The notes: generated by a model from the letters alone, not told the origin. A DNA stretch of 64,000 nt from Porpolomopsis calyptriformis (GCA_951640195.1 OX621171.1:1488001-1552000), one strand, 5' to 3'. Counted from the first letter of the stretch, positions 30,312 to 43,599 are shown. Program-made: numbers and translations.

Positions 30312-32233
30312 TGAAACAGATATTACGGTTACAGTGTGTATATTAGGGATGTAGTCCTTATATATTGGTGTTTGTACCAGAGAGCAGTATATAGGTAGTA
30401 TTTACCCTTATTTAGGTAGTTCTTTTTATATCTTGCCACTGCTCATACTAGGTTACACATATCCAATAGATATTGGTTGTATCTAGCTGGTTATGAGTAC
30501 TGCAAGATTAAGAACTCTTACACCTTTTTGGATATCCAACATAGACTGTTGGATCACCCAAAATAGGTGCAATGATGGCATTGTTAAATGATGTCATTGA
30601 TTTTGGCACAGCTACTGCCAACACCAACCCCCTTGTACTCAAGACCAATATGTAGCATCAACACACGCATGTCGAGGGTGGTCCTAGACCACCTAGGAAC
30701 TGGCCCCATTGGCAACAATGAGGCATTTCAACTACCATGTCATCAGTGGCCCCGATGCTGCTGGCACTCGAACTTCGCAAGCACCTACTTCCCAGAGCCT
30801 CACAGCTCCCCAAGATGGTCCTGCGAATGCACAGAAACTAAGAAGGTTAGAAGAGGATGCAAGCGAGAGGTAGAAGGTGCACCACATTATAGATGACTAA
30901 TACCCCTCCAGCTACTGCCTATATCCCCTCCAGTGACCTACTGTCAGGACCAAGGTTCCAAGGGGGTTCTCTAGGCCTAACATGACACAATACAGAGCTG
31001 ACAAGAGTTCCAAAGGAACTGTTGGATTCAGGACGGAACCACAGTATGTAGATGAGTGTAAGAGTTCTTGATCTTGCAGTACTCACAACTAGCTGGATAC
31101 AACCAATATCTATTGGATATGTGTAAACCTGGTATGAGTAGTGGCAAGATATGAAAAGAACTACCTAAATAAGGGTAAATACTGCCTATATACTGCTCTC
31201 TGGTACAAACACCAATACATAAGGACTACATCCCTACTGTACACACTGTAACAGTAATATCTATTACAATGAGTAAGTCAAAACTAGTGAGTCTACTACA
31301 AAAAAGTGTATCTTTATATATGAAGCAATCAAAGGGAAATCTATGAAGCACTATAAGGGATGAGTGTTTGAAGGTCATAGCAACCTGATATGTAAGGGAT
31401 AATGGTCCATAATATAGTCTTTAAAGGGGGTTCAATAAGAGTATAGAATGAAGTTCAATGAAAGGGTGAAAGGGACTGTCATGGATGATCTGAGTGGCAC
31501 TGTGGCTCAGAGTGCACAAAACGAGTGTGCTCATTTGGCGCAGCTTTCAAGGAGTCTGGTGAACTAAGTTTGGAGTGAATCCAATCACTGGTTCTTGAGT
31601 TACAGTCTCTTTAGTGATTTTGGTATGAACACTATAAAAGGTGTGCAAAACAAGTATGCTCATTTGGCGCAAGGTGTCACAATGTCACCTAAGAGTGTGC
31701 AAAATGACTGTGCTCATTTGGCGCAGATATTTCTGACACCTACCACCCCCTACAACTCCCCAATATCGCACATTGTCCCCACAATGCAGATGAATGAGGA
31801 GAATGAAGATAGGGGAATACCAGTAGTATAGCAAAGCAGAGCTAAGTTATACAACTAATAAATGTACATGATGCAGAGTAGTGTTATGAGAAATATATAT
31901 ATTTTTCGGAATGTATATATTGTTCAGGATCATATCTTAATTCTGATGTACTTTTTTGAAGCCTTTATTTTAGGCTCTTCTTGATTGATTAAACCCCTTG
32001 GGTCAATCTGGTGAGGGAGGATGTAACAGATATTACTGTTACAGTGTGTACATTAGGGATGTAGTCCTTATATATTGGTGTTTGTACTGGAGAGCAGTAT
32101 ATAGGCAGTATTTACCCTTATTTAGGTAGTTCTTTTTATATCTTGCCACCACTCATACCAGGTTTACACATATCCAATAGATATTGGTTGTATCCAGCTG
32201 GTTGTGAGCACTGCAAGCTCAAGAACTCTTACA
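30312..32233 (+). mobile_element. TRIM-A, copy 2
   Basis: Same layout as 1754-3675: LTRs 30312-30522 and 32022-32233, GGTTG on both sides, the same leader hairpin and vestigial gag start, and the same nested LTR-B and LTR-A at the same sites. It shares insertion points and flanks with copy 1, so it arose by duplication of the whole region rather than by retrotransposition. Confidence 0.85.
30942..31738 (-). mobile_element. Solo LTR-B in TRIM-A copy 2, with nested LTR-A
   Basis: CCTAC flanks at 30937-30941 and 31739-31743. The nested LTR-A (31057-31268) has ATGAG flanks at 31052-31056 and 31269-31273. These are the same insertion events as in copy 1. Confidence 0.86.
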
Positions 32234-32300
32234 GGTTGTGATAATTGAGCTAAGGGAAGCTAAGGATGACCTATTGGTTTCTTCCAAGACTGGTAACCTC

Positions 32301-32524
32301 TGTTAGGTCTGAAGTTTCGGAGTTGATATCAAAGATTGGAGATGAGTAAACATAGGATTTGGTTGATATTCTATCTACAGATACAGGAAAAAATGTGGTA
32401 CTTATATACCTACTAGATAATTATATCTGAGACACAATAATGATAGAGTGCATCATAAGTAAAAAACCTGTGAAAAGTCTGGAGTGTTCAAAGTTGTTGG
32501 AGTTGTTAGAACTGGGATGTAACA
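32301..32524 (-). mobile_element. Solo LTR-C, copy 2, TSD ACCTC
   Basis: Counterpart of 3743-3962, flanked by ACCTC at 32296-32300 and 32525-32529. Four bases longer than copy 1. Confidence 0.85.
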
Positions 32525-32529
32525 ACCTC

Positions 32530-34332
32530 CAGTTGAATACATTCATAGTAAGATAAATCTAGCATCTCAATGAACAGGTCTGTATTATAGCTGATAGAAC
32601 CTCTTTAGTTCTCAGAAGCATTAGCATTTTTTACTGGTATTGCTTTAACAAGCACATAAGTTCAAATCTCAAACTGATGGATAAAATCTTTGTCAATGAA
32701 ATTTCCAGAGGCACCAGAGTCAATGAGTGCTATTGCAGTAACTCTTTGGATATTGTTGGTACTTATAATCCAGATGTAAAATTCAAGAGCGCTGGGGCCC
32801 TATTAAAGTGTGCCAAGAGAGTGAAATTCTTTAATAGGTAGTAGTATACATACATGCAAACTGTCCTTAGTAGCTGGGCTCTTACCACTATGATGAATCA
32901 AAAATCCTTGTTCTTGTTTTTATTAAGCTCCTAGACAAGAGCTACTCATCTCTCTTTCAACCATTTTGCTATCCCCATTTCCTAGAAATTGTTTCAAGCT
33001 GCTTATTCCTTTTCCTTTGGATTTGCTTCTACCTCCTCAATTTGCACTTCTGTTTGCTCTGTATCAACTCAATTTATCATTTGAACATTTCATCTATACC
33101 CTCATTGATTTCCATTATGTCCTTGAAATGAAGAAGAAGATTGTTAAGTGGGGACATTTTTAGCCCTTGGGCTTTGACAAACATTAGTATAGTGGCCTTT
33201 CTTGCCACAGTTAAAGCAGATGATAGAAGACATGTCTTCTAAGGTGGCAGAGAGGGTGGCTTCTTTCATTTCTTCCTTTTTGATGGGAGTAGAAGTTGTG
33301 ATTTGTGAAGAGGATTATCCTTATAGGTAATGTTTAGAGTTGGCCCATTTTCCTTTTGAATCTCTAGTTATTGAGGCCACATGAATGTCTTATTGCTATT
33401 ATCACTATTGTTAATTGAATTGCAAAGCTCATTCCATCTATTGTTTTAGGCCTTTAGGTATAGTGGGGAGACTGTAGATATGGTCTACAACTCCTGAGTG
33501 TAGTCCTTTCTAATAGAAGTTGATGAGAGCTTTATTATTGTATTTGGTTTGAGTAGTATAATAGGCAAAGTTGATATTGTAGGCATCACCTATCCTAGTC
33601 ATCTTCAGTCTTGCAATCTCAAATTGTGCAGTAGTAGCAGGATCTACATCTCCAAAGTTGCCCTTAACTTCTTCCTTGAAATCCTTGCAATTCCATTTTC
33701 CTATTACAATCATAGCCTCCAGATTCATTTTCACCCATTCTGCAGTATTCCCCTTTCTCATAAAGAGAACTCTTTCTTTGTCTGTATAGTTTCTAGCACT
33801 AAGATACAAGTCAAAACTGATAGAGAAAATTCTCAACATCAGTAGGGGTGCCATCAAATTCTGCAAGTTTGGCAATTTTGATAAGTGGAGCTAAGTAAGA
33901 AATAGGAGGTTGTTAGGAAATTTAAACAAATGGATTTGTGGGGGTTTCAGGAATAGTGTATAATTATTGTTGCAGGGTGATTGGCAGTGGAGGAGTTTCT
34001 TGTCAGGGGGGAGTATGTGTTCCTTGTTATAGTTGTTGTTAGATTTTATCCCTTTCTTCAGCCAGTTGTCTAATCCATTTATCAGCTTGTTCCTTGTTCT
34101 ATTGAGGTTGGGTGATCATTTCTCAAAGATCTTCAATAGTGTAGGGACCTTGAGGGGGAGCAGGAGTAGTCTTGATGTTTTGAGAACTAGAAGGGACACC
34201 AGTTTGGGATTCTTAAGATATTGATAACTTAGTTGTTTGAGGAAAAGGTAATGAGGTAGAAGAGTGGAGTGATTATTGGGGAGTAGCAAAAGTTAGTAGT
34301 TAGTAGTAGTCTTTGGATTCTGTTTTAGAAAA
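32530..34332 (-). pseudogene. Gypsy-I gag and protease, copy 2
   Basis: Minus strand counterpart of 3968-5772. The capsid stays open for 121 codons at 33510-33875, with SFDLYLSARNYTDKERVLFM and NFGDVDPATTAQFEIARLKM, which makes it the best view of this gag. The zinc knuckle and the protease DSGASG block are in the same places as in copy 1. The start codon seen in copy 1 reads ATC here. No RT follows, because this copy ends at 30263 against Gypsy-D. Confidence 0.78.
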
Positions 34333-34378
34333 GATGGATCATATAAATAGGTAATCCTCCAGAGTGAGAGAGTTAGGA

Positions 34379-34767
34379 TGTGTAAGAAGGAAGTTTGATT
34401 TTTATTATATTCTATTATCAGTGGGACTTGGGGTTTTACTTTAAATACTGGCTGAGTGGGCCTGAGATAGGAGAAAGAGTTCCAATGATAGAATTGGGTG
34501 CTAACTAGGAACCAAACTTAACTATCTACTAACTATGACTAAGTGTTTATACTACTAGGTAACTATATGAGTCAGAGATAAGAAATAATCTAAGTTAGTG
34601 GAATATAGAATGTGACTTGTGAAGAGTTAGCAGAACAATAAAGGAAATAGAAAGGAAGAGGGATGCAACTAGATAAGAAGACATGAGGTAGATAAAAGGA
34701 AAGCATGATCTAATCACAATAACTAAAGGATGAAAATGGAAAAGGTGTAAAAAATACAATCATGACA
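34379..34767 (-). repeat. 5' LTR of Gypsy-I, copy 2
   Basis: 389 bp, same ends and length as 5820-6208, upstream of the gag copy. Confidence 0.7.
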
Positions 34768-34778
34768 CTTATATATTA

Positions 34779-36402
34779 CAATACATCCTTATACACCATT
34801 TATTATAAGCTTTCTAAGGATGAATTTATATAAAGAATTTTGGAAAATTATATAAACTTACTAAACTTATAGTATTATATACCGATAGTACTATGAGCTA
34901 AAAATGATTCCAATATTTGGCAAGTTTGACCTAATGCTATTATATCCTTTGATATAAAATAGCTATAATTATAGGAATATTACAGAGGATAGCCCTTCAT
35001 CATGGGTTTAAAACAAGCCCCCAAACATTAGAATTAGTATAGTATTTCTAGAGGTATTCTATTTTAAATCTAGTGATATTATTAAAATATTTATTTTATT
35101 GAGAACTTCTACTAGTATTTAGTACTTGGTATAACCTTCCTTAGCCTTTAATACAGCTTCCCACATATCTAGGTATACTCTTCTATTTTATTCCACTCTA
35201 CTTACACCCTTTCCTACAACTCTACAATTCTATTAGAGAGGATACCTTACAGTTAGCTAACCTTCTTTTCAAGTTCCTCTAGAGATACTTAATAGGATTG
35301 AGATTAGGGGTTTAGGTAGGCTATAAGAGGACTTCATATCTATAATCCTTCAACCACTTTTCAGCCTTCTTGTAGGTGTATTTAGAGTTATTATCTTGTT
35401 AGAAGTCTTCTAGCCTTATTATAGAATTGGATAGTTTCCTATACTATTTATCTTATTAGCTCTGGGAAGGTTAAAAATACTATGGAAGTTACTTAAATGC
35501 TTAGGAATATTACTAACTAACCTCTCTCTTCCCAAACTGTTTAATAATGGCTTAGAAAGAAGTGGGGATAAAGGCTATAGTGAAGAAGAAAAGACCTTTA
35601 CTCACTAAGAAGTATAAGAAGGAGAGAATAGACTTTACTTCAAGGTATTAACATTAGATTATAGAGGACTAGAAGAAGGTACTGTAGTTAGATAAAACTA
35701 AAATCAATTGCTTGGGATCAGATAGTAAGAAATAGGTATGGAAAAAAATTAATAGACCTCTATATTAAGATGCTAGAGGAGGAACTTTAATAAATATTAG
35801 AGGTGGAAAGCTTTGAAGGATGTCTACTAAAAGACTTTTGAAGATCAGGGTAATATCTAGTGTATAATCTAGAGATAGTAGTATAGGAAGCACTAAATTT
35901 AGGAGCTAGAATGATGTAATTGCAATTAGTAGTAGAAAGGCTTTTTATAATAATAGTGGTCAAGTTTAACTAGTTAGTTAGGTTTGTTTGTTACTATTAA
36001 TATAATCTACAGCTCACTTTTGGAACCAAACATATTATAAACAGTCTTTACCCCTAAGTTAAAGTATTATCTTTTCTAGATTTTAGTATCTTAGTAAAAC
36101 AACTATTTCAATAATATTACCAGATTTAAAATAGAATATCTCTAGAAATACTTTACCGATTCTAATGTTTTAGGGCTTGTTTTAGACCTAAGATGAAGGG
36201 CTATCCTGTAATATTCCTATATTTATATCTATTTTATATTACAGGATATAATAGCATTAGGTCAAACTTGGGATAGTTTTTAGCTTATAGTACTATAGGT
36301 ATATAATACTATAAGTTTAGTGAGTTTATATAATTTTCCAATATTCTTTATATAAATTCATCTTTAGAAAGCTTATAATAAATAGTGTATAAGGATGTAT
36401 TG
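34779..36402 (-). mobile_element. Tc1/mariner element, copy 2, uninterrupted
   Basis: Counterpart of 6220-13802 without the Tnp2 insertion; the empty target TTTAG is at 35118-35122. Length about 1.6 kb. Long terminal inverted repeats at both ends next to TA. The transposase (about 35123-35970) has the same stops and the same inverted middle segment (about 35435-35800). A short deletion lies in the right terminal repeat near 36270. Confidence 0.82.
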
Positions 36403-36598
36403 TAACATATGAGGAAATTATATAGATTATATTACTAGTTAACTTGCTCTAAGGTGTTAAGGGTATAGTTATCAAGGTGTCTAAGGTTAAGCAAGTATGT
36501 TCTGCAGCTTATATAAGCAGATCTACAAGGAAATAGTTAGTTTTATATAGACTAATATTACAACCCCTATTAGTTAAGCCTTAACCTACCTCTGCAAT
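36403..36598 (+). repeat. Repeat K, copy in second segment
   Basis: Counterpart of 13803-14000, abutting the Tc1 terminal repeat. It is followed by the same two ~50-bp direct repeats (about 36638-36735) and the short gene fragment (36736-36857). Confidence 0.55.
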
Positions 36599-37049
36599 AG
36601 CCATATTGTTAGAAATCCTAACCCCAACACCCTGCACCATCTGAACACACTCATTTTGTGCACCTTTGGATGATGTCATATCATCTTGTGCGATCTGAGC
36701 ATACTCATCCTGCACACCTTTAGATGATGTCATCTATAGGTGGGGGTGGGCATAGGTAATAAGGGGGAGTAGGTAGAGGCCAGGGAGGTCCCAAAAGGGG
36801 CTAAGGTCAAGTGAGGTGATGACCATGTCACTTGATATCAGGTGAGTTCTACATTCCTGAGCTATTAGGGACTGTTAGCTAATGGGTGACTTCCCATAAG
36901 ATTTTAGGGGAAAAAGCAAAGCTATAAATAATTTGAACTGTTTGGCTGTAAATTTACAGCAAATTTGCAAACCTGTAACTGCAGTTCCAATACTTCCCCA
37001 CCAAATGATGTCCCTCTTTGAAGAGGATGAACTTGATAATTACATACTG

Positions 37050-37260
37050 TGTGAGGGTTTAGGTTCTTGCCTTGCTCAAGACCAGACTGAATACGACCAA
37101 TATCTATTGGGTGCAGTATCTCTAGTACAAGTGGTGGCAAAGGGTTAAAACATACTGTAAATAGTGGTAAATACAGCCTCTATACTGCTCTGAGGTGCCA
37201 AATACCTATCAACACTGATCACCTGCCTCTATAGGCTCTGTAATAGCTATATCTGTTATA
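37050..37260 (-). mobile_element. Solo LTR-A' with TSD TACTG
   Basis: Flanked by TACTG at 37045-37049 and 37261-37265. Reverse-oriented relative of 1484-1694. Copy 1 of the Harbinger has the uninterrupted site at about 14449. Confidence 0.87.
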
Positions 37261-37321
37261 TACTGGTACTTGCTGCCATTCTTATCCTAGGTGCTGAAGA
37301 GGCTCATTTACAGAATGTAGC

Positions 37322-37728
37322 TGTCAGGATTACCATTTCCATCCACTTCCACTCTTTCCCTTATTAGGACTTATCCATCTTACTACATCTTAGACCTATC
37401 TGTCTCATAGTGACTTGCCATGCCTTAGACTTATCTGTCTCATGATGACTTACTATGTCTTAGACTTATGATAGCTTACCATGTCTTATACATGTCTCAG
37501 GACTGATCACCCTAGATATTCCGACACAGTCACATACATGTGACTACCCCTAATTATCCATTACTATATAAGACTAGTAGCTACCCCTGTATCCATAGTT
37601 TTCGACTTACTCATCTGCATACCTGAACTTGGTATTGCGACAGCTTTTGTACTCATCCATTCGTTATCCCTGTCAATGAGTTCATCCTTAATCAGGCCTT
37701 GAGACCTGAACAAGCTCAGGTCCTGACA
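37322..37728 (+). mobile_element. Solo LTR-H (407 bp) with TSD GTAGC
   Basis: TGTCAGGATTACC to CAGGTCCTGACA, flanked by GTAGC at 37317-37321 and 37729-37733. Copy 1 keeps the empty site at about 14500. A TATATAAG box at about 37565 gives the plus orientation. Sole copy in the window; it inserted after the segments duplicated. Confidence 0.88.
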
Positions 37729-38950
37729 GTAGCCTACCAAAATGCCTCCTGCTATTACATCTGTCAGGCAGAACTGATGCCTAATCCTCAAGTGGATTCA
37801 GCCTGGCAGACTCTGTATAAGAGCCAAAGTGACTGCACTTTCATTATGACAATGGGTTTTGATGTTGAAACCTTCCATTTAATACTTGATAGTGGGTTTG
37901 AACAGAGGTGGAACTCAAGGCCAATTCCACACTCTGATGTTTCACAAGTCGGATAGCCTCATTTAGGTTGTTGTTCACTAGATGCAGCTAGTGCACTAGA
38001 ACTAGTCCTGCACTACCTTAGCTCATCAATGCCCAAAGTCAACCTGCAAGAGGTTTTTGGATTGGTCCCTACTGTTACATCCCCCTATCTTAAATTTGGG
38101 CTCACAGCCTATCTTGATACTCTGAGGACTATGCCTGATGCTGCTATTACCTTTACACAGGGAGATGAGTTTTGTGAAGACAGCACTCTTATCTGCATGC
38201 ATCACCCTCACCTCACTGGGGCATTTGGGAGTGTAGACGGTCTTGGGTTACCTGGAAAGACAGCGGATGATGCAGAAGTTGAGAATGCAACTTACAATGG
38301 CTGGAAGAGCTCTCATTTCATCAATAACATATTAGCTTTCTCTCCACAAGGTGGGTAAATGTACTGCTTTTCATTTAGACAGCTAACTTATTATTTCCAT
38401 AGGTGTAATTATTGCAGCTGTCCTGAATGCACTGGGTAGTTGGCATGACTCCCGCATTGCCTGCCCCCTTTATGAGCAGCTACGCACCAAGGTCCCTGAT
38501 GGATTTTACTTGGTTGCCAACTCAGCATTTCCTTGTGGGATAGCAGCTGTTGCAGGAAAGATACAAGCACCTATTAAGGGTGGAACTATCCTTCCTGATG
38601 ATCCCCATGAATGCCAAGAACTTCTCCTCTTCAATCATGACCTTCTTTCTTACCACCAAACTGCCGAGTGGGGAATGCAGATGCTCCAAGGTTCATATGC
38701 ATGCCTTCAGGTCCCATTGGATATTAATGATGATAATAGGCAACGAGATTTACTTGAAACCTGTGTTTGTTCAAGCAATATACATTGTTGGCTTATTGGT
38801 ATCAATCAAATTCTTCAAGTCTACTTGCCAACCTGGAAAGAATCAGAACATGAGGAATTATGGAGGAATCTGGGTGCTGTTTTATTCAAGGATATTTGGA
38901 AAAATGATTGTGTATCATGCTTTCACTTAAAGGTTGTTGAGGAGTAGGAC

Positions 38951-40360
38951 AGGTAATATAATTTGAATCTTTAGTGTAACTACTGACACAAAGTATGTAT
39001 AGATGCCTTTTGCTAGTTGTAACAGATGCTAGATGCAATGGATGCCAGCATCCTGAGGCTAGTAGTTGGGTTGTGTGTTGACAAAGCCACAGGGGATAGC
39101 ATATTCACTGAGGGTGTTGAGGGAGTAGGGAGGTTGAAGCTAGGTTGCTGCACATCACTGTGGGTATTGCCTTTGTATGGCGAAAATTTGGTGTTGTGAT
39201 AGACTGGGGGAAGGTGCTGGTGAGGTGAATAATGGGCATGTCAGTGTGATACTGGCCCTTGGAATTGATGACCACCAAACATCTTGATCATGTCTAGCTG
39301 AGCCTCAGCTCGATCTGCCTGACATGTTTCAGTATTGAGATGATCCTGGAGGATATCCATGCATGTGTGGGTCTCTCAGAGTTCAGCCTGGATGCTAGTA
39401 AGCTATGCAATTTGCACACTCTAAGCAAATTTGTCTTCATCCTGCTGTTTGATCACTGATGGGTTTAACATGGATGTGATAGACATGAGTGCTTCAGTTG
39501 CAGCACCTGAATGCAATCATTTGGGAGGTTTATCAATAAGGGGATTGAGGGTACAGTAGGCCCTTGCAACCATAGCTTTTTCCTCTGGCAGCTCATTTGT
39601 GTTGCCCTTCTCTTCTGTATTATCCTCATCTGTGATTTCAATAACTTCAGCAGGTGCAGCATCCTCAAATTCTGGATTGTCGAGGGCTAGGGTTCTGGCC
39701 TTCATGCTGATTTTCTCATTGATATCCCATGCCTTCTAGATATGCTCTGGAACTTGTACATTACTAGTTGGTTTGGGTGTATTCACAAGCTAAGTTGCAT
39801 CAGTGTGTGTTAGGTAGGTAGCATAGATCAGGATGTACCACATCAAACTTTGTACGGAGGGCCTTAGCATTGCAGTCAGAGTTATACTTGTACTTCTTGG
39901 CCCACACATTATATGATTGCTCAACTAAATCCCAGCCATGCTGTCCAATTGGTAAGTTCCTTTCGATGAAATAGAGTAGTGCATTGATTTCTTCTTGACT
40001 ATAGCCTGAAGCACCTGCCTTGCAACCAGGACACTTCAACCCCTTGGCATTTGATTTACCTTTTGTCACAGGTACCTTTGGATTAGCTAACTTTCCTGCA
40101 GCTCGCTTTTTCATAGGTTTCTCAATTTCATCATCTCTCTCTTGTTTAATTCCTTTTGTCATAAGACCAAGGGTGTCACCATGATTAGAAGTGGGCCAGG
40201 ATGAAGGGGTAGTGGGTCTAAGAACAGGGAGGTGGGGCAGGTAGTATGAGCTGGCAGTTTGACGTGATGTTGAGAATGGTGGTTGACTAAATTGGTTTCC
40301 ATCAACATCTGGGATTCTTGGCTATGAAAAATAGTTATGTGTGTAGTTAAAATCATTCAT
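38951..40360 (-). pseudogene. Harbinger partner gene, copy 2
   Basis: ATG 40360 (MNDFNYTHN), one early TAG, then open through a Pro/Ser-rich part (TSRQTASSYYLPHL) into MTKGIKQERDDEIEKPMKKR. The SANT-like helical domain (GYSQEEINALLYFIERNLPI, GQHGWDLVEQSYNVWAKKY) follows, up to a stop near 39800. Frame-changed pieces with EVIEITDEDNTEEKGN and a helical tail continue to about 38960. Its domain resembles the Myb-like partner of fungal Harbinger transposases. Convergent with the transposase at about 38950. Confidence 0.62.
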
Positions 40361-40636
40361 CCAAACATACAAGCTGATTTTCTTGTGCCATTAGAGGTTC
40401 AACAGCAAAAGTAAACTGGCTCATCGATTATTGTAATGAATGTGTACAAGTTTGTAGATGAAAGGATTGGTGGTATCAACCAGTGATGAGTGGATAAGAG
40501 TTGGGGGCAGTAAAGATGATTTAAAAAATAAGTTATTGAAGCGCCTTATAATAATTCATGCTTAGCAGTACCGAACAAGATTCTTTTGTCTATACACATG
40601 GTTAGTAAATACAAGAGTTGCTAACATGAGTTTTAC

Positions 40637-40729
40637 AGCAAGGGAGGGCATGTTTTGCATCAAGGGAGGGCATGTTTTGCATTGAGGGAGGGTATGTTTT
40701 GTAGTGAGGGAGGGCACATTGATATAACT
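40637..40729. repeat. Tandem repeat, ~24-bp unit
   Basis: Same array as 17410-17490, with GAGGGAGGGCATGTTTTGCA-type units. Confidence 0.75.
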
Positions 40730-41016
40730 TCCAAAACTAGCAACTGATAGCCAAAAAAGGTGTTACAGCAATTTGTGAAGGGGGTTAGACCCCTCTACAG
40801 ATTTTAGGATTTACAATGCCTTGTTTAGGTCAGCTGAGTTCAAATCTCATTAATCTGGCCTCGGCATCTCGGCAGGTGGATACATTTGGATGTATTTACA
40901 GAAATCTCATCTGCAAATCCTTACAGGAAGTTATCCAATAGCTCAGTCCAGCTCAGTCCTACATTGGTCTAGGTTGACAGCTAAGCCATAGCCAGACTAA
41001 GCCATTACAATACTAT

Positions 41017-41212
41017 TGCAGAGGTAGGTTAAGGCTTAACTAATAGGGGTTGTAATATTAGTATCTATATGAAACTTACTATTTCTTTGTAGATCTGCTT
41101 ATATAACCTGCAGAACATACTTGCTTAACTTTAGACACCTTTATAACTATACCCTTAATAACTTAACAAGTTAACTAGTAATATAATCTATATAATTTCC
41201 TCATATGTTACA
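41017..41212 (-). repeat. Repeat K, inverted copy, second segment
   Basis: Counterpart of 17790-17985; inside the inverted-repeat arm and mirrored at 55560-55755. Confidence 0.6.
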
Positions 41213-42068
41213 ATACATTCTTATACACTATTTATTATAAGCTTTCTAATGATGAATTTATATAAAGAATATTGGAAAATTACATAAACTTACTAAACTT
41301 ATAGTATTATATACCTATAGTACAGTAGGCTAAAAAACTATTCCAATATTTAATAAGTTTGAACTAATACTATTATATCCTATAATATAAAATAGATATA
41401 ATCATGCAAATATTACAGAGGATAGCCCTTTATGTTGGGTTTAAAACAAGCCTCTGAACATTATAATTAGTATAGTATTTCTAGAGATATTCCATTTTGA
41501 ATCTAGTAATATTATTAAAATAGTTATTTTATTGAGAGCTTCTACTAGTATTTAGTACTTGGTATAACCTTCCTTAGCCTTCAATATAGCTTCCCACATA
41601 TCTAGGTATACTCTTCTATTGTATCCCACTCTACTTACACCCTTTCCTACAACTCTACAATTCTATTAGAGGATATGTTATAGTTAGCTAACCTTGTTTT
41701 CAAGTTCCTCTAGAGATACTCAATAGGATTGAGATCAGAGGATTGGGTAGGCTATAAGAGGACTTCATATCTATAATCCTTCAACCACTTTTAAGCCTTC
41801 TTGTAGGTATATTTAGAGTTATTATCTTGTTAGAAGATGAGTCTTCTAGCCTTATTATAGAATTGGATAATTTATTGAAGTTCCTTCTCTAGCATCTTAA
41901 TATGGAGGTCTCCATCTATTCTTCTATCAAGTTTTTTCCATACCTATTTCCTACTATCTGATCCCAAGCAATTGATTTTAGTTTCACCTAACTACACTAT
42001 CTTCTTCTAGTCCTCTCTAATCTAATCTTAATACCTTGAAGCTAAGTCTATTCTCTCCTTCTTACTAG
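41211..42068 (-). pseudogene. Tc1/mariner fragment, second segment
   Basis: Counterpart of 17984-18840: long terminal repeat plus transposase middle and C-terminus on the minus strand in normal order, cut at the junction with the glycine-rich gene fragment. Confidence 0.72.
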
Positions 42069-42470
42069 GGGGATGTGGAGGTGTAGGTGGCAGTTTTGGT
42101 GGAGGAGCTGGAGGAATGGCAGGGTTGGTGTCAAGGTGTCAGGGAGCTGCTGGTGAGTCTCTGAAAAAAATTTCTTTTTGTTTTCTTTTCACTGACCTTT
42201 TTTCTTTGTAGGAATGGGAGGAAGAGAGAAGGTAGAGGGAGCACAAGGAGGGTAAACACAAGGCAGAGGCCTAGAAGAAGGCTAAGGGGGTTGAGTGGGG
42301 GAGTGTGGAATTATAGGTGGGGGTGGGTATAGGTAGAGGCTAGGGAGGTCTCAAAAGGGGCTAAGGTCAAGTGGGGTGATAACCATGTCACTTGATATCA
42401 GGTGAGTTCTTGGTTCTTTTTTTTTTTTTGAGTTTTCTGCATGCTGATAATTTGTTCTGCAGGGGAGGAT
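42069..42470 (+). pseudogene. Spliced unknown gene fragment, copy 2
   Basis: Counterpart of 18851-19242 with both introns (GTGAGTCTC…TTTGTAG and GTGAGTTCT…TTCTGCAG) and the same exon sequence, cut at the right by LTR-F. Confidence 0.45.
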
Positions 42471-42934
42471 TGTTTACTGGTGTTATAAACCAGTTGTTCA
42501 AAACACATTTTACTTCAGGTGTTCTGTCCCAAAAGTTAAGGTATGGTTCCAAGTCCTTGTTATTGGGTAGCTAATGAGGAATCAGACTTAAGGTCTGATA
42601 CATACAAGAGGTCCCCTTTATATACTAACTACTTATTGGTATGAGTCAGTGTAACATAATATGAGTTAGAGATAAGAGTGAGTCATCGTGATTGATGACA
42701 AATCATAAGGTGATGAAACATAGATGGGAATGAAATGAGTCCATATATAGATAAGGTAATGGGGAATCCCAAGATAAGATAAAGGTTTACATGGAGATAA
42801 GAGAAGAGAAGATGAAAAATTATGACTGTGACATATCTGAGACATGATAATAATAGAGTGCATCATAAGTAAGAGACATGTGAAAAGTCCAGAGTGTTCA
42901 GAGTTGTCAGAGTTGTTGGAACTGGGATGTAACA
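42471..42934 (-). repeat. 3' LTR of Gypsy-F, copy 2 (464 bp)
   Basis: Minus-strand TGTTACATCCC to GTAAACA. It lacks the tandem units found in copy 1. Confidence 0.82.
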
Positions 42935-43082
42935 GTATCTCCCTCTCAAGGGCAAGCCCTCGAGACCACATACTGGACTTGACCATATTTGGTAATGACT
43001 AAGAAACTGGAGTTTAGGAATGTAGCGGAATCTCAGAGAATCATTGGAGTTTGAAATCAGAATATATATAATGGGGTCCAGC

Positions 43083-43518
43083 TGTAAGAGTTCTTGATCT
43101 TGCAGTGCTCACAACCAGCTGGATATAACCAATATCTATTGGATATGTGTAAACCTGGTATAAGCAGTGGCAAGATATAAAAAGAACTATCTAAATAAGG
43201 GTAAATACTGCCTATATACTGCTCTCTGGTACAAACACCAATACAGAAGGACTATATCCCTAATGTACACACTGTAACAGTAATATCTGTTACATCCTCC
43301 CTTACCAGATTGACCCAAGGGGTTCAATCAATCAAGAAGAGCCTGAAATAAAGGCTTTGAAAATGTACATCAGAATCAAGACATGATCCTGAACAATATA
43401 TACATTCTGAAAAATATATATATTTCTCATAACACTACTCTGCATCATGTACATTTATTAGTTGTATAGCTCAGCTCTGCTTCGCTATACTACCAGTATT
43501 CCCCTACCGAATTAAATC
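43083..43518 (-). mobile_element. 3' half of TRIM-A in Gypsy-F, copy 2
   Basis: LTR-A at 43083-43294 plus the internal 3' region, same truncation as 19909-20343. 42935-43082 is the Gypsy-F 3' untranslated region; 43519-43600 is the same unexplained junction stretch as in copy 1. Confidence 0.7.
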
Positions 43519-43599
43519 ACAGGGGTTAAACCTTCCCCTCTAAAAAATATTATTCTCAGAGGGCACACATGTGATTCTACATGGTGCCAATCTTCTCTA

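Larger units (their letters stand above)
37005..38947 (+). pseudogene. Harbinger transposase, copy 2 (best preserved)
   Basis: Starts at ATG 37005 (MMSLFEEDELDNYI), is interrupted by two solo LTRs, and resumes at 37734. It is then open apart from one TAG (37954-37956) up to the intron. First catalytic Asp in AFGSVDGLGLPGKTADD near 38220-38260, then ENATYNGWKSSHFINNILAF. A 52-bp intron (38351-38402, GTGGGT…CATAG) separates the exons. Exon 2 gives LNALGSWHDSRIACPLYEQL with the second Asp, GFYLVANSAFPCG, and TAEWGMQMLQGSY with the Glu. It ends at 38947, convergent with the partner gene. Without the LTRs it could have encoded a full DDE transposase of roughly 450 residues. Confidence 0.85.
36870..40965 (+). 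mobile_element. PIF/Harbinger-type transposon, copy 2
   Basis: Same gene plan as copy 1, enlarged by two solo LTRs near its 5' end (37050-37260 and 37322-37728). Apart from those, the transposase and partner are better preserved than in copy 1. Ends are approximate. Confidence 0.7.
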